A stretch of 64,000 nucleotides of DNA from JOPF136 sp963773835 (GTDB taxonomy: Bacteria; Acidobacteriota; Terriglobia; Acidiferrales; UBA7541). This document shows positions 17,391-25,800 of the stretch, in pieces. The stretch is from the NCBI GenBank assembly GCA_963773835.1, contig CAVZCQ010000004.1, forward strand, positions 62,001 through 126,000. Direction: 5' to 3'. How positions within the stretch are numbered: position 1 is the stretch's first letter; the number at the start of each line of letters is the position of its first letter. The notes under the pieces were generated by a model. That model saw only the letters and a list, made by a program, of their open reading frames with translations. It had not been told where the DNA came from and did no database searches. The position numbers were made by a program, and so were the translations under genes.

Positions 17391-18131
17391 ATGATCGTTA
17401 CATCAGAGTATGCGGACGTTTCGAACGCAGGCGGCGTGATGAGGACATTTGTCGCCGCGCCTGCCGGGAAAGGGCAGTACCCGGGGATTTTGTGTTTTTC
17501 AGACATTTTCCAGCTCACGCCCCCGATGATCCGTTCGTGCGTGCGGCTGGCGGGGTACGGATTCGTGGCCGCAGCGCCGGAGATTTACTGCCGCATCGAG
17601 CCGCCCGGCACGGTGATCGCATTCGACGACGCGGGACGCACGCGCGGGTTGGAGGATGCAGCGAAAACCAGCGTGACGCAATTCGACGCCAACTGCCGGA
17701 CGGGACTGGACTGGCTGGGAAATCACCCGCGGGTGGGGAAAGGAAAGATCGGCGCGATGGGATTCTGCATCGGCGGGCATCTGGCGTTTCGCGCGGCGTT
17801 CGAGCCGCAGGTGCGCGCCACGGTGTGCTACTACGGCACCGGCATCGATAATGGAAAGCTCGGGAAGGAGGCGGATTGCGAATCGCTGGCGCAGGCCGGG
17901 GTGATCCGCGGCGAACTGCTGATGGTGTTCGGCACCGAGGACCCGCATGTGCCGGAGGAAGGGCGGAAGAGGATTCACGAGGAACTGCGCCACGCAAAGG
18001 TCCGGAACCGGACGATGCTGTACAAAGCGCAGCACGCCTTTATGCGCGACGAGGGCCCGCGGTATGATCCCGAGGCGACGGACCACGCATTTGCGGAAAT
18101 GGTGGCGCTGTTCCGCAAAGTGTTCAAATGA
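17391..18131 (+). CDS. Dienelactone hydrolase family protein
   Basis: The 246-residue alpha/beta hydrolase has the Cys-Asp-His triad of dienelactone hydrolases: GFCIGGH (nucleophile Cys), GTEDPHVP (Asp) and QHAFMRDEG (His). The cap and strand pattern (YPGILCFSDIFQLTPPMIRSCVRLAGYGF) also fits. Family members open lactone rings in aromatic catabolism, but many have other ester substrates, and no aromatic-ring cluster is adjacent. The ATG at 17391 removes an improbable Arg-rich N-terminal extension. Confidence 0.88.
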   Translation: MIVTSEYADVSNAGGVMRTFVAAPAGKGQYPGILCFSDIFQLTPPMIRSCVRLAGYGFVAAAPEIYCRIEPPGTVIAFDDAGRTRGLEDAAKTSVTQFDANCRTGLDWLGNHPRVGKGKIGAMGFCIGGHLAFRAAFEPQVRATVCYYGTGIDNGKLGKEADCESLAQAGVIRGELLMVFGTEDPHVPEEGRKRIHEELRHAKVRNRTMLYKAQHAFMRDEGPRYDPEATDHAFAEMVALFRKVFK

Positions 18132-18281
18132 GCCGGGTGGGGAATAGCGGGTCATTTTCCTCAGATGGATTCGCGCAGGAGTTGCCATCATTGCTGCCAG
18201 GCGAGTTTTGAGGCATTGGTGGGATTACACAGACAGGATTGTCTGTGCTACCGGGCAAAGTGACCCACTCTAGGACGCGGC

Positions 18282-18662
18282 GTGAGACCTCCACTCGGCG
18301 GGATGCTGGCGACGGCATGGCGGTGCCGCTGTCCGCGGTGCCGCGAGGGAGCGCTGTTCGCGGGCTGGCCAAACCGGGTGTTGCCGCGATGCCTGGTGTG
18401 CGGGCTCCGGTATTTCCGCGAGCCGGGATACTACGTGGGCGGGATGGTGATCACATACATTTTGGCCATCGCGGTGATCGCGGTTGTGTCGTTGGTGGTA
18501 TTTTTCCTGCTGCCGGACACCGGGGTGCTTACCGAAAACGGGAAGATGGTGGTGTGGTTCGTGTCCGCCATCGCACTGACGGTGGGGTTGCTGCGGCGCT
18601 CCTACAGCCTGTGGATTTCGCTGGACTACTGGATTGAGCCGTGGGAGCCGGAGGAGCGGTGA
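18282..18662 (+). CDS. DUF983-like small membrane protein with two CxxC motifs
   Basis: The 126-residue protein begins with a rubredoxin-like zinc-ribbon part (CRCPRCREGALF and PRCLVCGLRYFREPGYYVGG), then two transmembrane helices (ITYILAIAVIAVVSLVVFFLL and MVVWFVSAIALTVGLLRRSY), and ends with a WISLDYWIEPWEPEER tail. This matches DUF983, whose role is unknown. GTG at 18282 has AGGACG upstream; ATG at 18303 is the alternative. Confidence 0.75.
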   Translation: MRPPLGGMLATAWRCRCPRCREGALFAGWPNRVLPRCLVCGLRYFREPGYYVGGMVITYILAIAVIAVVSLVVFFLLPDTGVLTENGKMVVWFVSAIALTVGLLRRSYSLWISLDYWIEPWEPEER

Positions 18663-18735
18663 GGAAAGGTCCGGCGTTATCTCTTGCGTCCCGCCGGGTT
18701 GCCGGCGGGGGACGAGCGCGCTAGGCTGAACCATC

Positions 18736-19521
18736 GTGCCGAAGACCACAAAACGCAAACGCACAGCATCGAGAGCGAAAGGCGCGCGCAGGGCGCGCAG
18801 CGGGCCGGCGAAGCGAGCGGCCGCGGGCCCGAGGGCGGCTGCGCCGCGCCCCCTTTCGGTTTGCCTGCTCTCGCCTCATCCCTTCGTTCTCGAAAACCTG
18901 AGAAGCCTTCTGACGCGGCCGAAATTCCAGGTGCAGTCGGAGCGGGTGGAGTTTCTTCCGGGGCAGGGAAGCGCGCTGCCCGCGCTGCCTGAGGCGGAAG
19001 TCTTCGTCCTGGACGCCAACGGCCCGATGCGCGCGGTGGTGGCGTTGATTTCGCGCGTGAAGAGCGAGCAGCCGGGGTCGCACGTGGTGGTGGTGAGCGA
19101 CGAGCTCTCGGAAGAGGCGGCGTTCCCCCTGATGCGGCTGGGGATCCGGGGCCTGCTGCGCTATGCCGACGCGGCCACGCAGCTCGCCGCAGCCGTTCTT
19201 TCGGTGAATGAGGGCGGCTATTGGGTCCCGCGATTGCTGCTCTCCCGATTCGTCTTCGGCATCCTGGACCAGCCACGGCTGCCCGTGCCGGGCGAGGCGC
19301 GGCGACTCAGCCCGCGCGAGCGGCAGGTGCATGAAGCGCTTCTCGAGAATCTCTCGAATAAGGAGATTGCATCGCGGCTGAATCTTTCCGAGCGCACGGT
19401 GAAATTTCACGTGTCCAACGTGCTGGCGAAGCACCGCGTGCGGCGACGCGCGGACCTGATCCTGCAGAATTACCACGCGCGGCCGTTCGAATCCGGGGGC
19501 GAAAAGCCACCGGGCGGGTGA
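18736..19521 (+). CDS. LuxR-type (NarL-like) regulator with degenerate receiver domain
   Basis: The 261-residue protein has a basic Ala/Arg-rich N-terminus (1-38), a receiver-like domain (about 39-165) and a C-terminal LuxR helix-turn-helix (LSPRERQVHEALLENLSNKEIASRLNLSERTVKFHVSNVL). The receiver keeps the Asp of VFVLDANG but lacks the paired acidic residues after the first strand, where it reads CLLSPHPFVL. Phosphorylation may therefore be lost or altered. No sensor kinase is nearby. The start is GTG at 18736. The targets are unknown. Confidence 0.85.
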   Translation: MPKTTKRKRTASRAKGARRARSGPAKRAAAGPRAAAPRPLSVCLLSPHPFVLENLRSLLTRPKFQVQSERVEFLPGQGSALPALPEAEVFVLDANGPMRAVVALISRVKSEQPGSHVVVVSDELSEEAAFPLMRLGIRGLLRYADAATQLAAAVLSVNEGGYWVPRLLLSRFVFGILDQPRLPVPGEARRLSPRERQVHEALLENLSNKEIASRLNLSERTVKFHVSNVLAKHRVRRRADLILQNYHARPFESGGEKPPGG

Positions 19522-19665
19522 CCTGTCCTCTCTGCCAGTTTGTAGTCCAGCGTTGGGAGCTGTCCCTCGACCCGACTTCCCACCAGTAGTTTTTTTGACG
19601 CCGGAACGTGTACGGTCATCTTCCGGAGCGGGTTCGCCCGCAGCGCCCGCGCCGAGAGGATCGAA

Positions 19666-20169
19666 ATGGCACGATTGTCGCTGGCAAACAACTTCAATGC
19701 AGGAGAGCAGTCGGAAGCGATCCAGGTGTTTCGGTTCGGTTTGGCGCACCTGAGAGATGGCCAAAGCTTTGAGGCGCTCTCGGCCTTCCGCCAGGCCGCT
19801 TCGATGGAGCCGCAGAATCCCTACTTTCTCTCCTATTACGGCCTGGCGCTGGGCCAGGCTTCACGCAACTGGGATGAGGCGGAGGCGCTGTGCATGGCAG
19901 CACTGCGCAAACGCCGCCAGATCCCGCAACTGTATCTGAATCTGGCGGAACTGTACCGCTGCCGAGGCCGGGTGGCGGACGCTGTGGAGACGCTGAACGA
20001 CGGACTGCGCTATACCGGGCGCGATTCGCGGGTGGTGGAGGCGCTGGGCCTGTTCGGCTACCGCAAGCCACCGGTGCTGTCGTTTCTCGGCAGGAATCAT
20101 CCGTTAAACCGGTACCTGGGCAGGTGGCGGCACCGGGCGATAGGGCTGATCCACAGGCGGCCGAGGTAG
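19666..20169 (+). CDS. TPR-repeat protein
   Basis: The 167-residue soluble protein contains three TPR-like helix pairs: EAIQVFRFGLAHLRDGQSFEALSAFRQAASMEPQNPYFLSYYGLALG, then DEAEALCMAALRKRRQIPQLYLNLAELYRCRG and VADAVETLNDGLRYTGRDSRVVEALG. It ends in a basic tail (RYLGRWRHRAIGLIHRRPR). It is probably a protein-interaction adaptor. ATG 19666 is preceded by AGAGGAT. The leader contains a GCGGG-TTCG-CCCGC tetraloop hairpin (19629-19642). A strong terminator follows at 20224. Confidence 0.8.
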   Translation: MARLSLANNFNAGEQSEAIQVFRFGLAHLRDGQSFEALSAFRQAASMEPQNPYFLSYYGLALGQASRNWDEAEALCMAALRKRRQIPQLYLNLAELYRCRGRVADAVETLNDGLRYTGRDSRVVEALGLFGYRKPPVLSFLGRNHPLNRYLGRWRHRAIGLIHRRPR

Positions 20170-20223
20170 GCTCGAGGCAGAAGGGCTTGAGGGCTGGAAG
20201 CGGGTAGGTGGCCGGGGTGGGAG

Positions 20224-20256
20224 AGCGGAGACCCGAACAGGGTCTCCGCTTTTTTT
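20224..20256 (+). terminator. Rho-independent terminator after the TPR gene
   Basis: The perfect 11-bp stem AGCGGAGACCC / GGGTCTCCGCT with loop GAACA is followed by a run of seven T. It ends the plus-strand run at the TPR gene and insulates it from the promoter at 20269. Confidence 0.92.
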
Positions 20257-20268
20257 ATGGAAAACGTG

Positions 20269-20298
20269 TTGACAGGGAGGAGAGAGGTGGACTAAGCT
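20269..20298 (+). promoter_or_regulatory. Promoter of the outer-membrane-protein/cytochrome operon
   Basis: Consensus TTGACA (20269-20274) is followed after 18 bases by TAAGCT (20293-20298). The expected transcription start (near 20305) falls at the edge of the first palindrome, which suggests repression. The leader to the GTG at 20536 would be about 230 bases. Confidence 0.5.
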
Positions 20299-20307
20299 GC
20301 GGTCCTG

Positions 20308-20324
20308 TTGCAAATGACTTGCAA
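20308..20324. promoter_or_regulatory. Fur-family-like operator, copy 1
   Basis: TTGCAAATGACTTGCAA is an 8-1-8 inverted repeat with one mismatched pair, placed at the predicted transcription start. The architecture resembles Fur/PerR/Nur-type boxes (TTGCAA-N5-TTGCAA). No Fur-family gene is in the window. Confidence 0.55.
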
Positions 20325-20434
20325 CTGTAACTGGTCGCAAGTTAGTGGCGGACTCGCCTTCTCCCGCGCCGGAAGATCTCCAGGGAATTGAGGTGGCTGG
20401 TTGCAGGGCGGGGGCGGGACTGGCTGGCCGACTC

Positions 20435-20451
20435 TTGCAAATGATTTGCAA
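20435..20451. promoter_or_regulatory. Fur-family-like operator, copy 2 (perfect palindrome)
   Basis: TTGCAAAT-G-ATTTGCAA is a perfect 8-1-8 palindrome. The match to copy 1 extends three more bases (CTG) to the right, giving a 20-base direct repeat with one difference, spaced 127 bases apart. Confidence 0.6.
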
Positions 20452-20535
20452 CTGTTTGAGAGCCTGGAGCGAGGCTCTTGCCGGAAAGCCCCGGCTGTTC
20501 GGCCAGGGGCGGGAGCGATTTCCCTCGGGGGATTG

Positions 20536-21459
20536 GTGAGGACTGGGGAAACACGGGACTGGCGATTGCGTTCCATTGTATCGCAACGGTTCGCAGGGCT
20601 GCTGCTGGGGGTGATCAGCCTGATGGCTGCGCCATACGCGCGGGCACAGGAGAGCCCCTACATCGTCAGCTACGACCACTACCTGGAGGAACCCGGCAGC
20701 CTGGAGGTGGAATACTTCTCCACCTTCGGGACGCAGCACGCGGGGAATGATTTTCACGGGTTCTGGGTGGAGCTTGAATACGGCGTGAAGGCATGGTGGA
20801 CCACGGAATTCTACGCTGACGGCCAGACTACCTTCCGGGAGAGCACACTCTTCACCGGGTTCCGGTGGGAAAACCGGTTTCGGCCGCTCGAACGCGAGCA
20901 TTTCATCAACCCGGTGCTCTACGTTGAATACGAGCAAATCACGGAGGCGGACAAAATCCTGAAGGAGGTGGAAGGGCACGACGTGGCATCCGACCACGCG
21001 ACGCCCAACGCCGAAGCCAACCGCACATTGAACCACGAGCTGGAATTCAAACTGCTGCTGTCGCGGCAGGCGCGGGGATGGAACTTCGCGTTGAATCCGC
21101 TGGCGACCAAAAACCTGTCGCCGAGCAACCCCTGGGAGTTCGGGTATGCGCTGGGGGCCAGCCGGCCGCTGGCGCTGCGCGCGTCGCCGGCGCGGTGCAA
21201 CTTCTGTCCGGAAAACTTCATTCTGGGAGTCGAGATGTATGGAGGCCTCGGCGACGCGCGGAGCTTCGGTTTGCACGAGACGTCGCATTACCTGGCGCCC
21301 GTGAGCGCGTGGAACCTGCCCTCGGGATGGACGCTGCGAGTCTCGCCCGGATTCGGGCTGAACACTACGAGCCACGGCTTCCTGCTGCGCTGGGGAGTAT
21401 CGCGTGAGTTCACCGGATTCGGAGAAATGATGGGCCGCGTGTTTGGAGGCCACCGATGA
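20536..21459 (+). CDS. Predicted outer-membrane beta-barrel protein of unknown function
   Basis: The 307-residue exported protein has a signal peptide ending in APYARAQES, then alternating amphipathic strands rich in aromatics (LEVEYFSTFGTQ, FWVELEYGVKAWWTTEFYADGQTTF, FTGFRWENRFRPL, NPVLYVEYEQI, HELEFKLLLSRQ). A C-terminal strand with GFLLRWGVSREF completes the pattern of an outer-membrane barrel. I do not recognise a named family. GTG at 20536 is chosen because it gives a complete signal peptide after a GGGGGA ribosome site. The stop overlaps the start of the cytochrome gene, so the two probably work together, for instance in metal or respiratory functions at the outer membrane. Confidence 0.7.
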   Translation: MRTGETRDWRLRSIVSQRFAGLLLGVISLMAAPYARAQESPYIVSYDHYLEEPGSLEVEYFSTFGTQHAGNDFHGFWVELEYGVKAWWTTEFYADGQTTFRESTLFTGFRWENRFRPLEREHFINPVLYVEYEQITEADKILKEVEGHDVASDHATPNAEANRTLNHELEFKLLLSRQARGWNFALNPLATKNLSPSNPWEFGYALGASRPLALRASPARCNFCPENFILGVEMYGGLGDARSFGLHETSHYLAPVSAWNLPSGWTLRVSPGFGLNTTSHGFLLRWGVSREFTGFGEMMGRVFGGHR

Positions 21460-21917
21460 GGACACTTCGGGTGCGCCTGATGGCGATAGCCGCGGCAGTG
21501 GCGCTGGCAGGATGGGTCGCGATCCATGCTTCGCTGGCGTTTGGGCAGCAGGCGGGAGGGGCGAACGAAGGAGGCTACCATCGGGCGTTCGAGGAGGCTC
21601 CGGCCAAAGCCCAGGCGCGGCCGAACCCGTTAGAGGGCGAGCCGGACTCCGTCGCGGCGGGAGGAAAGCTGTTCGAACAGCACTGCGCGGAATGCCACGG
21701 AAAGAAAGCGGAAGGGACGCGGCGGGCGCCGAGTCTGCTGAGCGAGCAGGTGCGGCAGGCGACGCCGGGCGCGATTTTCTGGGTGCTGACGAACGGAGTG
21801 GTGCGGCGGGGGATGCCGGTGTGGTCGAAGCTGCCGGAGCCGGAGCGATGGCAGATCGTGGCCTTCTTGAAATCCTACCAGGCGGAACACAGTTCGAGAG
21901 AAAGCGAAAGACATTAG
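21456..21917 (+). CDS. Monohaem c-type cytochrome, exported
   Basis: The 153-residue class I cytochrome c has a signal peptide (MAIAAAVALAGWVAIHASLAFGQQ), the haem motif CAECHG in GGKLFEQHCAECHGKKAEG, and a likely distal methionine in RRGMPVWSKLPEPERWQIVAFLKSY. It is periplasmic or lipid-anchored and carries electrons. Its ATG overlaps the preceding barrel gene by four bases. The downstream neighbour is convergent. Confidence 0.92.
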   Translation: MRTLRVRLMAIAAAVALAGWVAIHASLAFGQQAGGANEGGYHRAFEEAPAKAQARPNPLEGEPDSVAAGGKLFEQHCAECHGKKAEGTRRAPSLLSEQVRQATPGAIFWVLTNGVVRRGMPVWSKLPEPERWQIVAFLKSYQAEHSSRESERH

Positions 21918-21935
21918 CCCGGGGAAATCGGCGGC

Positions 21936-22784
21936 TCAGAACGTCGGCGGGGTGTTGACCCAGAGTATCCAGGCTTCCTGTTTTCCCCGATTCACCCACT
22001 GGTGGGGCGTGCTGCTTTCAAAATAGAAGCTGTCGCCTTCGTCCAGCGGAAACGGCGCGCCGCCATCCAGGGTAATCTCCAGACGGCCGCGCAAAATGTA
22101 GAGGAATTCCTCGCCCTCATGCATGTAGGCCTCGCCGCTGCCGGCGCCGGGCGCGATGCGAAACAGGTGTGGCTCCATCACCGCGTCGCCCCAGGCGAGC
22201 AGTTCCATGCGGACGCCGGGGCCGGCTTCGAGCACTTTCCGCTCGTGCGGCCGGACGCGTTGCGGACCGGAGCCGGAGGTTTCGTAGAGCGAGAGGATAT
22301 TTTGTCCGTAGAAGCGCGCCAGCCGGCGGAGAGTCGCGACGGATGCGCTCATCTGCCCGCGTTCGATGGCACTCAGGAAAGCCACGGAAATGCGCGTCTT
22401 GCGCGCGACGGATGCCAGGGAGAGCTTACGGGCGAGCCGGAGGCGGCGCAGCCTGGGGCCGACCGGGGTGGCCGGTCGCGCTCCGGCATCGGCGAGCAGG
22501 CCCTGGCTTTTGAGCACGTGCGCCACGGCGCGAGGGTTCAATCCTCTCGCGCGGCGAAGAAAACGCGCTCGTTTCAGCACTCGAAGGTCGTCGGCCGAAT
22601 AGAGGCGATAGCGGCCGCGGGTCCGCCGGGGGCAGACCATCCCCAGCCGCTCCCAGATGCGGAGGACGGAGGGAGAAACGCCGACGCGACGGGCAGCCGC
22701 TCCGATCCGGAAGAAGCCTTCGCCGGAGACGGGTGGCAGCGGGCGAAGGCGCGATTTGCTTACATCTTTGCGCTTGACAGAGAT
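21936..22784 (-). CDS. MerR-XRE-cupin three-domain transcriptional regulator
   Basis: The 282-residue protein fuses an N-terminal MerR-type helix-turn-helix (FFRIGAAARRVGVSPSVLRIWERLGMV...YRLYSADDLRVLKR), an XRE helix-turn-helix (LRRLRLARKLSLASVARKTRISVAFLSAIERGQ) and a C-terminal cupin sensor (HEGEEFLYILRGRLEITLDG...HQWVN). No ATG, GTG or TTG lies in frame at the N-terminus. The best start is ATC at 22784, five bases after a GAGGAGG ribosome site and just downstream of a TATAAT promoter. XRE-cupin regulators such as PuuR govern polyamine or amino-acid catabolism, which would suit the gene cluster at 27-34 kb. The gene is divergent from a TonB receptor. Confidence 0.85.
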   Translation of the reverse strand: MSVKRKDVSKSRLRPLPPVSGEGFFRIGAAARRVGVSPSVLRIWERLGMVCPRRTRGRYRLYSADDLRVLKRARFLRRARGLNPRAVAHVLKSQGLLADAGARPATPVGPRLRRLRLARKLSLASVARKTRISVAFLSAIERGQMSASVATLRRLARFYGQNILSLYETSGSGPQRVRPHERKVLEAGPGVRMELLAWGDAVMEPHLFRIAPGAGSGEAYMHEGEEFLYILRGRLEITLDGGAPFPLDEGDSFYFESSTPHQWVNRGKQEAWILWVNTPPTF

Positions 22785-22808
22785 GAGGGCCTCCTCTAAG
22801 GTTGCCGG

Positions 22809-22837
22809 ATTATAGTAAGGTTGCGGCAGCCGCGCAA
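22809..22837 (-). promoter_or_regulatory. Promoter of the MerR-XRE-cupin regulator
   Basis: On the minus strand TTGCGC (22837-22832) is followed after 17 bases by a consensus TATAAT (22814-22809). The ribosome site GAGGAGG begins 13 bases downstream of the -10, so the leader is very short. Confidence 0.6.
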
Positions 22838-22884
22838 CCGATTCACCGAATCCAGATTTTGCGGCCGCCGCCCGGGGGAAAGCT

Positions 22885-25800
22885 ATGAGACATCTGCTGC
22901 GGTTCTTCGGCGTGCTGGTGTGCCTGATGTTCCTGGCAACGGCCGCACGCGCGCAAACCGGCGCCATCCGCGGCTCGGTGAAAGATCCCGCGGGAGCGGT
23001 GATTGCGGGGGCGAAAATCGCCATCACCGCGCAGGGAACCGGCGCGCAGCGGTCGGTGACGAGCGGTGAGGACGGCTCATTCGAATTTGTCTCCGTCCCT
23101 GTAGCCGTGTACACCGTGGAGGTGGAAGCCGCGGGGTTCAAGAAGTTCGTGCAGAAGGATCTGGCTGTGGACATCGGGCATGTGGCCGTAGTGAACGCCA
23201 CGCTGCAAGTGGGCCAGACTTCGACCACGGTAACGGTGGAATCTTCTCCGGTGCAGGTGGAGACCACGAGCACGCAGATTGGCGCCGTGGTGGACTCGCG
23301 CGCGGTCGTGCAGCTCCCCCTGAACCAGCGGGACACCTACCAGCTCCTCCAGATCCAGCCGGGAGTGCAGTCACAACTCGGGCTGGACTTATTCTACGGC
23401 AGCCGGGACGCCGGGGTGGTGACGGTGAACGGCGCGCGAGGGCGCTCGAACAACTACACCGTGAACGGCGGCGACGGCAACGACCTGTTTGCCAACCTGC
23501 CAGGGGTGCAGCCGTCACCGGACTCGGTGGAGGAGTTCCGGGTGCTGACGGACACGTTCGACGCGGAATTCGGGCGCAATTCGGGGGCGGTGGTGAACGT
23601 GGTGACCAAATCCGGCACGAACGACTGGCACGGCGACGTCTTCGAATTCTTCCGCAACGATGTGCTGAACGCAAAACAGTTTTACAACAGCACAACACCC
23701 GAATTCCGGCAGAACCAGTTCGGGGGCACTCTGGGCGGTCCCATTCGTAAAGACAAGCAGTTCTTCTTTGTCTCTTACGAGGGTCGGAGGATTGTGCAGG
23801 GAATGTCTACCTCGCCTGTGCCCATTCCTTCTCCAGACGAGCTGGCGGGGAATTTCGGCCTCCTGGGGGCAGCGAACGGCCAACCGGCGTGCGGAACAAC
23901 CGCGGCGCCACAGTTTTGCGGGGCGCTGAACGATGCCACCGTGGCCAACATCCTGAACAACCGCTGCGGGCCTCAGATTACAACGGCGGGAGGCGGCCCG
24001 GCGCTGGCCAGCGCGCTGGGAGGAACGCCGGTGCCCTACAGCCAAGTTTTCCCGAATCTGCAGATCCCCACGCAGTGTTTTGATCCTGTGGCCACGAGCC
24101 TGCTGCGGTTTGTGCCCGGGGCGAACGTCGCCGGGACAAATAACCAGTTCGTGGGCGTGCCCAAGGGCACGAGTTTCGGCGACCAGGTGACCGGGCGGTA
24201 CGACTGGAACCTGACGGCCACGCAGAAAGTGTCGGTGTACTACTACTACGATAAATCCAAGGTGCTGGACCCATTCGCTTTCTTCCAGGCCGCGGGCGCC
24301 AATATCGGGAACTTCCCGGGCTCGTTCGACACCCTCTCGCAGCAGGTAAACGTGTCGCATACGTGGACGTTGGGGAGCACGGCAGTGAACGAGTTTCATT
24401 TTACGTTCTACCGGGAGGGGCAGGGGGCCTTCGATAAGCCCACGAATACGAATCTGGTGACAAACTCGTGCACGGGCGCGGCCGCTACGTTCTGTTTCAC
24501 AGGCACCGCAGACACGCCCCTGGTCTCTGACGCGGGGACACCCATAGCGGCTACACCGAAACTGGGCATCACGCCGGGCCTGGGCGCGCAGTTTGAAGGG
24601 GTGCCCTACATCAGCGTGAGCGGCGGATTCAGCATCGGCAACAACTTCGAGGGCCAGTTGCCGCAGACCGGCAACACGTATCAGTGGTCGGAGGGCTACA
24701 GCAAGGTGCTGGGAAAGCACACCCTCAAATTCGGGGGCGACTATCGTTACCAGCAATTCAACCAACTGCTCTACTTCAACGTAAATGGGGACTACACGTT
24801 CACTTCGACACCGACGTTGTGCACTGACCCTAATACTGGCATGCCCCTGCCCCAAACGGCGTGCTACCTCAGCGGCAATGACCTGGGCTTCGTGGATGGC
24901 TATGCGAATTATCTGCTGGGACTGCCCACGACCTACTCGCAGGGCTCGGCGCAGAGCGAACTGGTGCGCAGTCACTCGCTCTATCTGTACGCGCAGGATA
25001 GCTGGAAGATCAGGCCGAACGTGACGCTGAATTACGGCCTGCGCTGGGAATTGAACACGCCGCTGAACGATCTCGGGCACAAAGTGCAGACGTTCCGTCC
25101 CGGCGTGACCTCGACGGTCTATCCGTGCGGCAATCTGACCGCGGGAGAGCAGGCGGCGCTGGGCGCTGCGGGACCCAACGACTGCACGGGAGCCGGAGTT
25201 ACGCCCGTGGGGCTGGTGGTTCCTGGGGACCCAGGAGTCCCCAACGGGCTTACCAAGACCTACTATAAATCCTTTGCGCCGCGCATCGGGCTGGCGTGGA
25301 GTCCCGGGTGGAGCGAGGGCTGGCTGAAGTCGCTATCAGGGGGACCCGGCAAGACGAGCGTCCGGATGGGGTACGGGATTTTCTACAACCCGGTGGAGCA
25401 GCTCGTACTGGAGCAATTCAGCGCCGAGCCGCCCTTCGGCGGGAGCAGCAGCATCAGCAACGTCCTGTTCAGCACGCCCTTTGTGACCCAGGGCGGGTCG
25501 GTGGTTCCCAACGCGTACAACGGAATCCTGAATCCTCCACGGGGCCAGGCGGTGGACTGGGCGAGGTTCCGACCGATACTACTGTTTGGTGAGTTTCCCC
25601 CCTTGGAGCGGTCGCAATACGGCGAGCAGTTCAACTTGACGCTGCAACGGGAACTGCCGGGAGACATGCTTTTACAGGTCGCGTACGTGGGCTCGCAGGG
25701 CCACCGCCTGCTGGCTTCGTACGACTTGAATCCCGGAAACCCCCTTACGTGTCTGGACCTGATTGCACTGGGACAACCCTGCGGGGCATTCAGCGCTGAT

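Noticed and set aside
23515..25080. Long antisense frame within TonB receptor 1
   Set aside because: Composition is that of a reverse shadow and the receptor is intact across it.
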